Below, one piece after another: positions 1 to 9,690 of a stretch of DNA of 60,000 nt. Each line of letters starts with the position of its first letter. Position 1 is the stretch's first letter. The stretch covers positions 6,810,193 to 6,870,192 of the forward strand of contig NC_087062.1 of assembly GCF_963678635.1 (NCBI RefSeq), read 5' to 3'. Source of the stretch: Symsagittifera roscoffensis (lineage: Eukaryota; Xenacoelomorpha; Acoela; Convolutidae). A program made the translations under genes and the position numbers. Under the pieces are notes generated by a model, which worked only from the letters and a program-made list of their open reading frames with translations, ran no database searches and was not told the origin of the DNA.

Positions 1-690
1 GTCCAGCCATTGTAGAACCTGGTCCCCCTTGAGATCCAGCCATTGTAGAACCTGGTCCGCCTTGAGATGCAGCCATTGTAGAACCTGGTCCTACTTGAGA
101 TCCAGTCATTGTAGAACCTGGACCGCCTTGAGATCCAGCCATTGTAGAACCTGGTCCGCCTTGTGATCCAGTCATATTAGAACCTGGACCGCCTTGGGAT
201 TCAGTCATTGTAGAACCTGGACCGCCTTGTGATCCAGTCATTGTTGAATCTGGTCCCCCTTGAGATCCAGCCATTGTAGAACCTGGTTCGCCTTGTGATC
301 CAGTCAAATTAGAACCTGGACCGCCTTGGGATGCAGTCCTTGTAGAACCTGGACCGCCTTGAGATCCAGCCATTGTAGAACCTGGTCCGCCTTGTGATCC
401 AGTCATATTAGAACCTGGACCGCCTTGGGATCCAGTCATTGTAGAACCTGGACCGCCTTGTGATCCAGTCATTGTAGAACCTGGTCCCCCTTGAGATCCA
501 GCCATTGTAGAACCTGGACCGCCTTGGGATCCAGTCATTGTAGAACCTGGTGCCCCTTGAGATGCAGCCATTGTAGAACCTGGTCCGCCTCGTGATCCAG
601 TCATATTAGAACCTGGACCGCCTTGTGATCCGGCCATTGTAGAACCTGGTCCGCCTTGTGATCCAGTCATATTAGAACCAGGACTGATCT
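1..690 (-). repeat. Coding minisatellite: about 20 tandem 33-bp (11-residue) units in the transglutaminase C-terminal region
   Basis: Thirty-three-base units translate in the transglutaminase frame as GSQGGPGSTMT, with variants such as GSNMT, ASQGA and GSTMA. About twenty copies are visible and the array runs off the left edge, so its total length is unknown. The composition is Gly/Ser/Thr/Pro with one Gln per unit and almost no Lys, which points to a flexible, disordered tail. Confidence 0.93.
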
Positions 691-3600
691 GTGAATGTGT
701 CACTGCAGACGGCTGGCTTTCTTGTCCGGCTGCTTTGGAGCTTATATCTTGAACTCCAATTGTTGGAATTGGTTCTGTTTGCCTGCTCGACGATTGCTGT
801 TGTGACGAAGCAGATTGAGCAGCTTTGTAGGTTTGCTGACCTGCTTGACCGGGGCTCTGTTGCTGTATTCCTGTTTGATTTTGCTGAAGTTGCTGTGGTT
901 CGCTAAAAAATGTGTCATCAAAAGGTTTCCCAGCCCATGATGGAAGCTTTCCACCCCAGCTTTTCTCAATCCAAGATGGCCGATTTGAGGGTTCCCGAGG
1001 TCCGCCTATTCCAGCTATTCCAGCTGGTCTGTTTTGACCAAATGCGGACGGTTGAGTAAAACCCGTAGTTTGACCAAATCGTGGCGTTGTTTGCCCTGCT
1101 TTTGTTTTTCGAGGTGTTTTCAACTTTTCCGCGCCACTCATTCCACTATCTTCGATTTCAATGGTCAGCGTACCATTATCAATACTAGACGTCTCTTGGG
1201 CTATGACTTGAAGAATTAGCATAAACTCCCCGCCCCGTTTGGGGACCCATTGAAGCCGTACATGTTTCGTTTCACCTTTATTCAAAGGACTTTTTGCGTT
1301 GAATGTCTGTTTTCTCAACTTCGGAGCGAGAAAAGTGAATCTCCAATTTGTCAAGTCGATTGGGAATTCGTTCGTGTAAGAAAACTGAAGCTCAATTGGT
1401 TCGCCTACCTTATACGGAGGTTGCGATAACACTTCAAGTATCGGCTTAGCAGTCTCAAATTTAATTGGGAAAACAGGCGCTGAAACTGCATTATGACTCT
1501 CGCAATACACTCTAAATTCTAGGTAGTCCCCGTTTAGAACATATCTTCCGTAGTCATCAAATGTCAACTCTCCCTCAAAAAACTGGGAATCTTCGATGTC
1601 CTCAACCAAAATTTCAGCAGTGACGCTTCCATTGTAGGTTTTAGCGAAGCAGGAGACGTTCCATTTTGAGCCTGACTCGACTTCAAATTCAAAAGGTATC
1701 GGGTCGCCTATTTTGACATGTCGAGGAAGGTTTTGAACTACAAAAATGTCTCCCATTGGAGCATTTTCTCGCACCTGTTTATATATTTCAGGCATGGTTC
1801 CGTGTGAACATGCCTGAAAAACTTGTTCACGTTCTTCGGCCGAACCTTCTTCCGCTTTGTAATTTTTGATCACGTTTTCGACCTCGTATCCTCCGAGCTC
1901 TTTTGTTTGCATTCCACTTCCTGTCTTGATGTCATTGAAAACTTTATGCAGTTTGAGGTCTCCGAGGTCGTCGTAGATCCACAAAGCGGTGTCGGCGTTG
2001 ACTTCCGAAAACACAAACCCGACATCATGTTTCAACTCGGCTCTTCCTTGTCGGACGGCCTCGACGGATGCGGGTCCCGCCTGGAAGCAGCCATCTGATT
2101 CGATCTGGGGCGTCGAGTCGACAACTTGCCACCCGTCGAACCCCTCGGGAAGGTCCAATCTCCGGAACCAAGCCTCATTCCATACGTGGAAGTCCCAGTG
2201 CGCTTCCTCTTCGCGATATTGCCAGCGATGATGACTGGTGTCGAACACCATGTCTGCAATAAAGTTCCCGTCTTTGTCGCTAAAGGAGTCGAAACACGAC
2301 ACTGTTCGGTTCGGAATTCCGAGAGCCCGAAGAACAGTACAAAGCACTCCTCCGAATGTATAACACTGTCCATATTTCACCGGCTGTTTTGTGTTCATCC
2401 ACATATATAAAATATCTCTAGACGTTCGCCAAGCCGAAGGCGCAAAACCGTCTTCATAATTTCCAGTCCAGTTTGCCACAAGAACACCGTCGGTTTGCCG
2501 AGGAGCTTCGGTTAAGTGCTCGCAGTTTATAATGTCGGTTAATGCGCGTGAAATAAGCAACGAACTCGACTTATCATTGGCTGATAAGTAAGTCATGTCC
2601 AGTAATTTCAAAGCGATGTGCAAGATTTTCGGCTCAAATTGAGCGTAAAACCACGAAAAATGATCTTTTTTATTTGTGCTGATAACTCCGTTTTCACACA
2701 TGACATATTCTTGTCTGTCTTCTTCATTTGGCATGAACACTTCGTCATTTTCACTCCAGGGGTTGAACAAAATAGTGATGTTATATGGACCCTGTCCATT
2801 CATATACATTTTCCAGTAGCCAATTATACAGTTCGAAGGTATAACAACTTCACTGGAACCTTCAGAAGAAGATAAAGTCCAACCACCTTCTTTGGGCTTC
2901 TCTGGGTCGAGTGAAATACTCCGGAGACCTTCGGGTGGAAACTCTTGACCAGAGTTTTTGGCGTATTTATTCGGAATTTTATAAAACTCAACACTTTTTA
3001 CCTGGCCGTTAATGTAAATCGGAAAACCTCGTCTTGCAATCAATGTATGTTTGTCGTGATATTTTTCAGTTCTATGTTCCTTCAAAATTCGATCGTAATC
3101 TAACTCGACTTCAGAATAGTCACGGCCTCGCATTGCTGCCTTTCGGGTTTCTGGGTCCATCTCGTTGAGATTCGTAATCGGTTCGGCTAGACCTTCTTTT
3201 TCTTCATCTATAGAGATAATCGAACCGCCTCCAATTGAAGATTTGTTTAAAATACTCCCGGCTTCTGCCTCGCCCGAAAGAAGTCGGAATCTTGGTTCCA
3301 TCGTTCCCGAAGCCCCTCGCGATGCCATGGAACCTCCCATTCGAGACTCGCCGAATGGTTCAGTTCTACTGGCATTGGAACCAGCTCTTGAATTGACAAC
3401 ACTACTTTCCCCGGCCCAATTTGAAGGGTGATCTGATAACGGCTGACTTGGTCTGGGTATATTTGGCTCCGAGGGAAGGGTTCGCTTTTTTACATCCGAA
3501 GACGGAATTTTTTCAGCGTAAGGATCCTGCCCTTCAAACTCCGAAGGCAGTTCCTCTTGTTGTCCTTCCGCTGAAGGCTTAGTCGGGGACTGCTGGGAAC

Positions 3601-6544
3601 CACCAATCTCCTGATTTTGTTTTGATTGATCTCCAGTGGATGGTTTTTGCGACATCTGGGGTGCGCCGGGTCCGAGTGATTCCGGTGCTTGAGCGTCTTC
3701 CATTCCGGCACCTTGGTTGACTTCCTGCTTGTATCCAGAGGCAAACATTCTTTTACCACCAGACCCATCCGGGTTATCTTGGACTTTCTGTTCAGAAAAG
3801 GTTGTTTCGTACCCACCCGGAATTTGATGGGTCGATTGTTTTTTCTCTCCGTCCCATTCACCAGATTCGATTCCGGTCGACTGGTTTTGTCTGCTCGGCA
3901 TCGATTTTCCAGTTAATCCACTCTGCCCGGTTCCAGTAGCCGGTTGGCTTACATCCTGCACAAACGGTTGTCTTGAGCCTCCTGAAGTAAGGCCAGTTGA
4001 CTGTGTTTGTCCACTCTCCAGTGATGAACCAGTTGCTCCGCTCGACCCTGTTGCAGCAGATGGCTTGCTTGGATCCTGCAGAGATTGTTGTCCAGACCCT
4101 CCTGAAGAAAGACCAGTAGACTGAGTTTGACCACTTTGCAATGATTGACCAGTCGCTCCGCTCGACCCAGTTCCAGCAGATGGCCTGCTTGGATCCTGCA
4201 CAGATTGCTGTCCTGAACCTCCTGAGTCAAGACCAGTAGACTGGGTTTGCCCACTTTGCAAGGACGACCCAGTTGCTCCACTCGAACCTGTTCCAGCAGA
4301 TGGCTTGCTTGAATCCTGCAGAGATTGCTGTCCAGACCCTCCTGAAGAAAGACCAGTAGTTTGAGTTTGACCACTTTGCAATGATTGACCAGTAGCTCCG
4401 CTCAACCCTGTTCCAGCAGATGGCTTGCTTGGATCCTGCACAGATTGCTGTCCAGAACCTCCTGAGTCAAGACCAGTAGACTGGCTTTGTCCACTCTGTA
4501 ATGATGAACCAGTTGCTCCGCTCGACCCTGTTCCAGCAGATGGCTTGCTTGGATCCTGCACAGATTGCTGTCCAGAACCTCCTGAGTCAAGACCAGTAGA
4601 CTGGGTTTGTCCACTTTGCAATGATGATCCAGTTGCTCCACTTGACCCTGTTCCAGCAGATGGCTTGCTTGGATCCTGCACAGATTGCTGTCCAGAACCT
4701 CCTGAGTCAAGACCAGTAGACTGGGTTTGCCCACTTTGCAAGGACGACCCAGTTGCTCCACTCGAACCTGTTCCAGCAGATGGCTTGCTTGGATCCTGCA
4801 GAGATTGTTGTCCAGACCCTCCTGAGTCAAGACCAGTAGACTGGGTTTGTCCACTTTGCAATGATGATCCAGTTGCTCCACTTGACCCTGTTCCAGCAGA
4901 TGGCTTGCTTGGATCCTGCACAGATTGCTGTCCAGAACCTCCTGAGTCAAGACCAGTAAATTGAGTTTGACCACTTTGCAATGATTGACCAGTCGCTCCG
5001 CTTGACCCTGTTCCAGCAGATGGCTTGCTTGGATCCTGCACAGATTGCGGTCCAGACCCTCCTGAGTCAAGACCAGTAGACTGCGTTTGTCCACTTTGCA
5101 ATGATGATCCAGTTGCTCCACTTGAGCCTGTTCCAGCAGATGGCTTGCTTGGATCCTGCACAGATTGCGGTCCAGAACCTCCTGAGTCAAGACCAGTAGA
5201 CTGGGTTTGTCCACTTTGCAATGATGATCCAGTTGCTCCACTTGACCCTGTTCCAGCAGATGGCTTGCTTGGATCCTGCACAGATTGCTGTCCAGAACCC
5301 TCTGAGTCAAGACCAGTAGACTGGGTTTGTCCACTCTGTAATGATGAACCAGTTGCTCCGCTCGACCCTGTTCCAGCAGATGGCTTGCTTGGATCTTGCA
5401 CAGATTGTTGTCCAGACCCTCCTGAGTCAAGACCAGTAGACTGGGTTTGTCCACTCTGTAATGATGAACCAGTTGCTCCGCTCGACCCTGTTCCAGCAGA
5501 TGGCTTGCTTGGATCCTGCAGAGATTGTTGTGCAGAACCATCATTGGTGCCTGATTGAGTTATAGAAGGTGCTTGGCTAGTTGAAACAACACTGTTTGAA
5601 ACACCAGAAGGTTTGGATGCATCCTGGATTGACTGTTGCCCAGCACCGTCATTTGTGCCAGATTGACTTATTGAAGGCGCTTGGCTAGTTGCAACGATAC
5701 TGTTAGAAGCACCTGAGGGCTTGGACGGATCTTGAAGAGACTGTTGCCTGGACTCATCGCTGCCAGATTGACCTTTTGACTGTGTTTCACCACTCTTCAG
5801 GGACTCTTTCGGGTATGAAGCTCCAGATAAATTGGTTGAGCCCGTTTTCTGCGTTCCAGCTCCTGAAGTTGATCCAGTTTCTTGGGAACCCCGCTGCATT
5901 GTCGGCTTTTGGGAGTCCTGAGATCCCGTAACTTGTGTCTGATCCTTGGATCCTTTACTGTCAGCGCCAGATGGCCGTGAAGCAGATCCGGCTGACTGTT
6001 TTTGAGTCTGTTGTGTCTGGCTGCCGTCAGATGGCCTGCTCTGTCCAATTCCAGATGTAGCTTGCCCCACGCTTTCTTCTTTCTCATCTGGTTCTATTTC
6101 AGACTCCGTTGTCGATACCTCCGGAGGATACTCAGTAGGCCATGAAGAAAAACTTTTCTTCTCGCCATCTGGAGTTTCACCTCCGTCTTCAGCCCCCGAT
6201 TGTTTTTGCCCGGTCACTGTTGATTGCTCTGTAGGCATCACTTGTCGGTTCTCCGTAGCTTCAGTTGGTCTCTCGGGCTCCGAGTTTTGTTTCCCTGTTG
6301 TAGCTCCACTTGAAGTACTCACGTGACTGACGGTGATCCCGGGTTCCGTCGACTCCTGGCCACTCTCCGCGGCTGCGCTTTTGAAGTCATCGTCCGCTTC
6401 GTCTTCTTCGTTCGCCGTGTATGTCCCAGTGTTGGCGTTGTCGTATTGGTCCTCGCTCCCACTCGTCGATTCCGAATCCCCGCCGTAACTTTTGAAGCCA
6501 CCAGATGACGCGTCGTCTTTATCTTTGTTCTTACGGTCCGGCAT
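1..6544 (-). CDS. Repeat-flanked transglutaminase (protein-glutamine gamma-glutamyltransferase), 3' end outside window
   Basis: The frame is open from the ATG at 6544-6542 to the left edge, 2,181 codons with no stop and no sign of an intron. The centre (about residues 1130-1785) is an animal transglutaminase, which forms Gln-Lys isopeptide cross-links using calcium. It has an N-terminal beta-sandwich, a core with KYGQC (Cys1394), DFHVWNEAW (His1453) and VVDSTPQ (Asp1476), and two C-terminal barrels (about 1595-1785). The triad spacing of 59 and 23 residues equals that of factor XIII A. The residue after the catalytic Cys is Tyr, usually Trp. The N-terminus is hydrophilic with no signal peptide, as is common for transglutaminases exported unconventionally. 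Around residues 342-862 lie 40-residue repeats rich in Gln with one Lys each. After about 1952 lie 11-residue Gly/Ser/Thr repeats. Family assignment is certain; a self-cross-linking role is inference. Confidence 0.95.
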   Translation of the reverse strand, partial: MPDRKNKDKDDASSGGFKSYGGDSESTSGSEDQYDNANTGTYTANEEDEADDDFKSAAAESGQESTEPGITVSHVSTSSGATTGKQNSEPERPTEATENRQVMPTEQSTVTGQKQSGAEDGGETPDGEKKSFSSWPTEYPPEVSTTESEIEPDEKEESVGQATSGIGQSRPSDGSQTQQTQKQSAGSASRPSGADSKGSKDQTQVTGSQDSQKPTMQRGSQETGSTSGAGTQKTGSTNLSGASYPKESLKSGETQSKGQSGSDESRQQSLQDPSKPSGASNSIVATSQAPSISQSGTNDGAGQQSIQDASKPSGVSNSVVSTSQAPSITQSGTNDGSAQQSLQDPSKPSAGTGSSGATGSSLQSGQTQSTGLDSGGSGQQSVQDPSKPSAGTGSSGATGSSLQSGQTQSTGLDSEGSGQQSVQDPSKPSAGTGSSGATGSSLQSGQTQSTGLDSGGSGPQSVQDPSKPSAGTGSSGATGSSLQSGQTQSTGLDSGGSGPQSVQDPSKPSAGTGSSGATGQSLQSGQTQFTGLDSGGSGQQSVQDPSKPSAGTGSSGATGSSLQSGQTQSTGLDSGGSGQQSLQDPSKPSAGTGSSGATGSSLQSGQTQSTGLDSGGSGQQSVQDPSKPSAGTGSSGATGSSLQSGQTQSTGLDSGGSGQQSVQDPSKPSAGTGSSGATGSSLQSGQSQSTGLDSGGSGQQSVQDPSKPSAGTGLSGATGQSLQSGQTQTTGLSSGGSGQQSLQDSSKPSAGTGSSGATGSSLQSGQTQSTGLDSGGSGQQSVQDPSRPSAGTGSSGATGQSLQSGQTQSTGLSSGGSGQQSLQDPSKPSAATGSSGATGSSLESGQTQSTGLTSGGSRQPFVQDVSQPATGTGQSGLTGKSMPSRQNQSTGIESGEWDGEKKQSTHQIPGGYETTFSEQKVQDNPDGSGGKRMFASGYKQEVNQGAGMEDAQAPESLGPGAPQMSQKPSTGDQSKQNQEIGGSQQSPTKPSAEGQQEELPSEFEGQDPYAEKIPSSDVKKRTLPSEPNIPRPSQPLSDHPSNWAGESSVVNSRAGSNASRTEPFGESRMGGSMASRGASGTMEPRFRLLSGEAEAGSILNKSSIGGGSIISIDEEKEGLAEPITNLNEMDPETRKAAMRGRDYSEVELDYDRILKEHRTEKYHDKHTLIARRGFPIYINGQVKSVEFYKIPNKYAKNSGQEFPPEGLRSISLDPEKPKEGGWTLSSSEGSSEVVIPSNCIIGYWKMYMNGQGPYNITILFNPWSENDEVFMPNEEDRQEYVMCENGVISTNKKDHFSWFYAQFEPKILHIALKLLDMTYLSANDKSSSLLISRALTDIINCEHLTEAPRQTDGVLVANWTGNYEDGFAPSAWRTSRDILYMWMNTKQPVKYGQCYTFGGVLCTVLRALGIPNRTVSCFDSFSDKDGNFIADMVFDTSHHRWQYREEEAHWDFHVWNEAWFRRLDLPEGFDGWQVVDSTPQIESDGCFQAGPASVEAVRQGRAELKHDVGFVFSEVNADTALWIYDDLGDLKLHKVFNDIKTGSGMQTKELGGYEVENVIKNYKAEEGSAEEREQVFQACSHGTMPEIYKQVRENAPMGDIFVVQNLPRHVKIGDPIPFEFEVESGSKWNVSCFAKTYNGSVTAEILVEDIEDSQFFEGELTFDDYGRYVLNGDYLEFRVYCESHNAVSAPVFPIKFETAKPILEVLSQPPYKVGEPIELQFSYTNEFPIDLTNWRFTFLAPKLRKQTFNAKSPLNKGETKHVRLQWVPKRGGEFMLILQVIAQETSSIDNGTLTIEIEDSGMSGAEKLKTPRKTKAGQTTPRFGQTTGFTQPSAFGQNRPAGIAGIGGPREPSNRPSWIEKSWGGKLPSWAGKPFDDTFFSEPQQLQQNQTGIQQQSPGQAGQQTYKAAQSASSQQQSSSRQTEPIPTIGVQDISSKAAGQESQPSAVTHSQISPGSNMTGSQGGPGSTMAGSQGGPGSNMTGSRGGPGSTMAASQGAPGSTMTGSQGGPGSTMAGSQGGPGSTMTGSQGGPGSTMTGSQGGPGSNMTGSQGGPGSTMAGSQGGPGSTRTASQGGPGSNLTGSQGEPGSTMAGSQGGPDSTMTGSQGGPGSTMTESQGGPGSNMTGSQGGPGSTMAGSQGGPGSTMTGSQVGPGSTMAASQGGPGSTMAGSQGGPGSTMAG
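3961..5520 (-). repeat. Coding minisatellite: 13 tandem 120-bp (40-residue) units in the transglutaminase N-terminal region
   Basis: Thirteen near-identical 120-bp units follow one another, and two more degenerate units lie at about 5521-5760. In the gene's frame each unit reads roughly QDPSKPSAGTGSSGATGSS then LQSGQTQSTGLDSGGSGQQS, with about six Gln and one Lys. The unit length is a multiple of three, so copy-number change keeps the frame. Similarity at the DNA level suggests recent homogenisation. The other frames are also largely stop-free here, which creates large false ORFs on both strands. Confidence 0.95.
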
Positions 6545-7786
6545 AGCGCTTAATCTCAAAGCGTTACTTTTCAAAGCTTAGTTTTTGCAAATAAAAACGA
6601 AGCACTCTTAGTTGCGTTTGTTACGAAGGTTCTCAAAAATTAGTTGCCTGAGGTAAAGATTATGATTGGTTACGATTGGTTTCGGATATTTGATCTCCCG
6701 TCGCGACTACATAGAAGCGACTCAACCAAAAAAGTGTGAAATGATTGAGTTGATTCGGTCGACCCACGTGCAATTATTATGTCATTGCATCATATTGTAA
6801 TGTATAGTGAAAACACTTCAGCTCTTTTTCCTTTTCCCCCACCTCGTATAAGCATCAATTTTATGGTGTAGCGAGTGGTTTTACAAGGTTAATTATGCAT
6901 ACCAATTATATTTGCCATGGGCTCTTTTTCATTTTTCCCCCACCTGCAAATTTTTTAGAGTAATTTTTCTGTTCATATTGCCGGATTGGGCTCTTTTCCA
7001 CTTTCCCACCACCTTTCAAAATATCGAGTTTTATGTTTGTTTTTCGTGTTATTACGGCTAAATGCGTGAAGTTACGATGTAAAGTATGAAGCACAAATCT
7101 GTGCACAGTTGTCGATTTTTTCACCACGCCAAATTTCATTGCATTATAACAACGTTAAATAAACTTTTCAAAATTGAATTTGAAGGGGGAACTGGAAATG
7201 AGCCCGAATGGTTACCTTTAAAACGTTTGCGAATAATTCTTACTTCACAAATGCCGGCTGCTAAGAGAATCGACACCTTTTCCTCATTATAGCCCCCCTC
7301 CATAACAATACAATCACCTTGTAGTGGCGGTGGGGTGGTTTCAGACGTTTTTTTGTTTCTAACCGGGTCGAGGTGCTCACTTTATGTCTCGACCCTCTCG
7401 ACCAAAAATCGGATATCCTCTGAGCGTGTTCGACCAAAAAACAATGTGCTCGACCTGCTCGATCCAAGCAACATATTTTTCGACGCTCTGGACCGCAGAA
7501 ACTGTGCTCGACTGCGCTCGCCCCTGGAAAAGGCAAATACTTTTTTCCTGCGTCTCGGTCAAGTCCGCGTGTTCCAGCTTTCTCGGACAAATTTCATGAT
7601 GTTTCAATCGTCTCGACCAGAATGGTAGTTTTTATCGGTTTTCTTGGTATTGAGTTTACCTCGGTTGATTTTTCTCAATTTTTAAAGATCAAATAAGTAA
7701 TCCTTATTTTGAGATCTGAAAGTGTCATTTTTGACCATTTCGATTAAATTCGAACTTTCTTCACCAACACTCGGTATCATTGTACT
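6545..7786. other. Upstream region of the transglutaminase gene; no gene seen
   Basis: This non-coding stretch holds the 5' flank of the minus-strand transglutaminase. I see no convincing TATA box. It contains fragments of the CCCCCACCT-ended repeat family (6812-7010) and a segment rich in ctcgacc words (about 7370-7620). The short ORFs here have no recognisable product. Confidence 0.5.
6812..7010 (-). repeat. Fragments of the CCACCT-ended repeat family (three partial ends)
   Basis: Three spaced copies of the terminal motif gctctttttc...ccccacct occur at about 6817, 6920 and 6985. The first is followed by atcaattttatgg and gttttacaaggttaa, the inverted right end of the copy at 12620-12808. 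These look like nested or truncated MITE pieces. Confidence 0.45.
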
Positions 7787-7794
7787 GTCTTGAC

Positions 7795-8198
7795 CAGTAG
7801 CTGATTTAGGGGGATAGGGGTTGAGCGGGCGGAGCCCTTTCTTTCATGGATTCGACCCAAAGTCGACTAGTTTGAGATATCTATTTTTGGTGAGGCACCC
7901 AAAAAGTTTTCTAAAGACGCCTGTGGCGCCAAAATACTAATTTTTGAGGGGGGAGCGCGCGCCGAAAAAAAAGCGATTTTTATGTAAAAATTTTCCTAAA
8001 AGTGCCTACAAACGCCTTTTTTGGCCTGTTTTTTTTTCAAAAACTTGCCTGCGGCGCAGACACTTGGTCAAAACGGGGAGTATTTACAGTGATTTCGGAG
8101 AGCTCAGTAAATCAATTTGGTCGACCTAAAAAAGGTCGACAAAATTTTCCATTCTTTTTAAAGAATCCTCCCTCGAGAAAATCCTAGATCCGCCCCTG
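7795..8198 (+). mobile_element. hAT-type MITE with target site duplication
   Basis: The element ends in CCTAGATCCGCCCCTG, whose reverse complement matches a decayed 5' end CAGTAGCTGATTTAGG. It is flanked by gtcttgac (7787-7794) and gttttgac (8199-8206), an 8-bp duplication with one mismatch, as expected for hAT transposition. It has no coding capacity. A truncated relative lies at 41231-41445 and shares the internal words gagatatc and gccttttttggcctgttttt. Confidence 0.8.
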
Positions 8199-8454
8199 GT
8201 TTTGACCTTGACCTAATTCACCAATTTTCTCTACTTTCTTGATTTTATCTTGGTTGATTTTCTCATTTTTTGAAAAAACGACCAGTTTAGCCTTTTATAT
8301 TTTACTTAAAGTCTCAAAAATCCACAACATTTAGTGTGGCTTGAAAACCTCTGAGGAAAACCTTATTTTGATGCTCGATTTGTCAGCATCATTTTTGGCT
8401 GTCTTGAACTAATTTGTCTTGTTTGCGTTGTTTGAAACATTTTGACTACTTTCG

Positions 8455-8660
8455 CCGGATCTTTTTTTTTCCCGCAACTGCGAGTTTTTACTAAAATTTT
8501 TTCGGTTCGCATTGTCCTATGGTTACGCAAAATGGCATGCGGGCAAGCTAGGCAACGGAAAACATATTTGGTCCTGTTACTTAATTTGTAAAAAAAAACC
8601 CTTTGTTTCATCATAAAATTGATGTGAGGTGGCGGAAGAAATGTGAGGTGGCGGAAGAAA
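8455..8660 (+). repeat. Dispersed repeat of the CCACCT/AGGTGG-ended family, copy 1
   Basis: The segment shares an order of words with 12620-12808: tttttactaaaatttt, cgcattgt, ggcaagc, aggcaa and ataaaattgatg, ending gaggtggcggaagaaa. Ends that read gctctttttc...cccacct on one side and the complement on the other suggest a MITE with terminal inverted repeats. No coding sequence is seen. Confidence 0.5.
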
Positions 8661-8759
8661 AAAAGACAATTTGTCTTTCAATTTTTTGATATTGACTTTA
8701 ACTCAGTTGATTTTTTTCGCCAGATTAAAATTAACCAAATGCTTTCTTCAAATGATTTC

Positions 8760-9690
8760 AAACTTTTAGAATGGTCTACAATGCTGGAACCAAAAATTTG
8801 TCTCGATGATTACTTTTTGGTTGAGCACTGTTGTGTGTTCGACTTGGAAAAACAAAACGTTAAGTGAGCACCTGAACCCTGCAGGGAACGCTACACATGA
8901 AAGCAACAACCGACCATTTCCCCCCAAAAAATAACAATTGCTTTATAGTGTAATGTCTTGGAATCTTACCTTGACACTCGCTATCAGTACATCGAAACCA
9001 ATTCTTTTAAGACTGAACTTAAACAGGAATCTTTTGGAGTGCCTCAGGGATATATCATTTGTGTTCATATTTTACATAAACGAAAAAGTCACGAAAAACA
9101 CGGGGGTACTTTTGTATGCTGATGACACTGTTCACAAACAGCAAAGACTATTTTGTTCTCGCACATCAATTGGCTTTGCTTGAAGTAAATGACTGTTTAA
9201 AAAGAACAAATTGACACTAAAGGTCAAAAAAACCAAAAGCATGGCCTAATATTGGACCCAGGAAGCAGAAAAAAGAAAAGTCAAGTTTTTTAAATGTCAA
9301 TTAAATAGTGGATATAGAATGATTTAAAAATCTTTGAGTTCACCTCGGCAGTAGATTCAATTTTCATCAGCATATTGATTAGGTGAAAAACAAAAATTTG
9401 CAAATCCATGGAGTGTTTTCAATACAGTGCAAAACTACTACCTGTCGCAATTACAATGGGGAGTCGAGGTCACAAAATTTAGTAGCGGCAGCGTCCGGAA
9501 TTTGCCACAGTTTTTTTCAATTGAGGAAGTTTCTAAAAAGACAGCAATTAATATTTGCATATAAAAATTATGTGCAACCAATCATTCGATACGGAGGTTT
9601 CGTTTATGCAAACACCGACAAAACAAAACGGTTAGAACTAGAAATAGAAACCAGAAGGCTAATTAGAATACCTTTTTTTACAAGTGCAGG
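8760..9690 (+). pseudogene. Decayed non-LTR retrotransposon reverse transcriptase, copy 1
   Basis: The broken frames contain reverse-transcriptase pieces in the right order. They are a GVPQG motif near 9036, then LLYADDTV (the YADD catalytic motif) near 9110, then a C-terminal YKNYVQPIIRYGGFVYA piece near 9570. Many stops and frameshifts separate them. The family is a LINE of the Jockey/CR1/RTE kind; the exact clade cannot be told. A second copy follows directly. Confidence 0.7.

Noticed and set aside
2032-2373. Minus-strand ORF of 113 codons across the transglutaminase core
   Set aside because: Wrong frame relative to the catalytic Cys, His and Asp codons, which all lie in the frame of the ATG at 6544.
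4402-5544. A 380-codon minus-strand ORF full of NLCRIQASHLLEQ repeats
   Set aside because: It is a shifted-frame reading of the transglutaminase 120-bp repeat. The true frame continues far beyond on both sides, holds the catalytic domain and starts at 6544.
4425-5558. Plus-strand Cys-rich repeat ORFs (LLGSCTDCCPEPPESRPVD type)
   Set aside because: They look like a striking Cys-repeat protein but are antisense shadows of the same 120-bp coding repeat, interrupted wherever a unit varies.
1-5760. CRISPR array
   Set aside because: Both repeat sets are head-to-tail coding minisatellites without unique spacers, in a eukaryotic gene.
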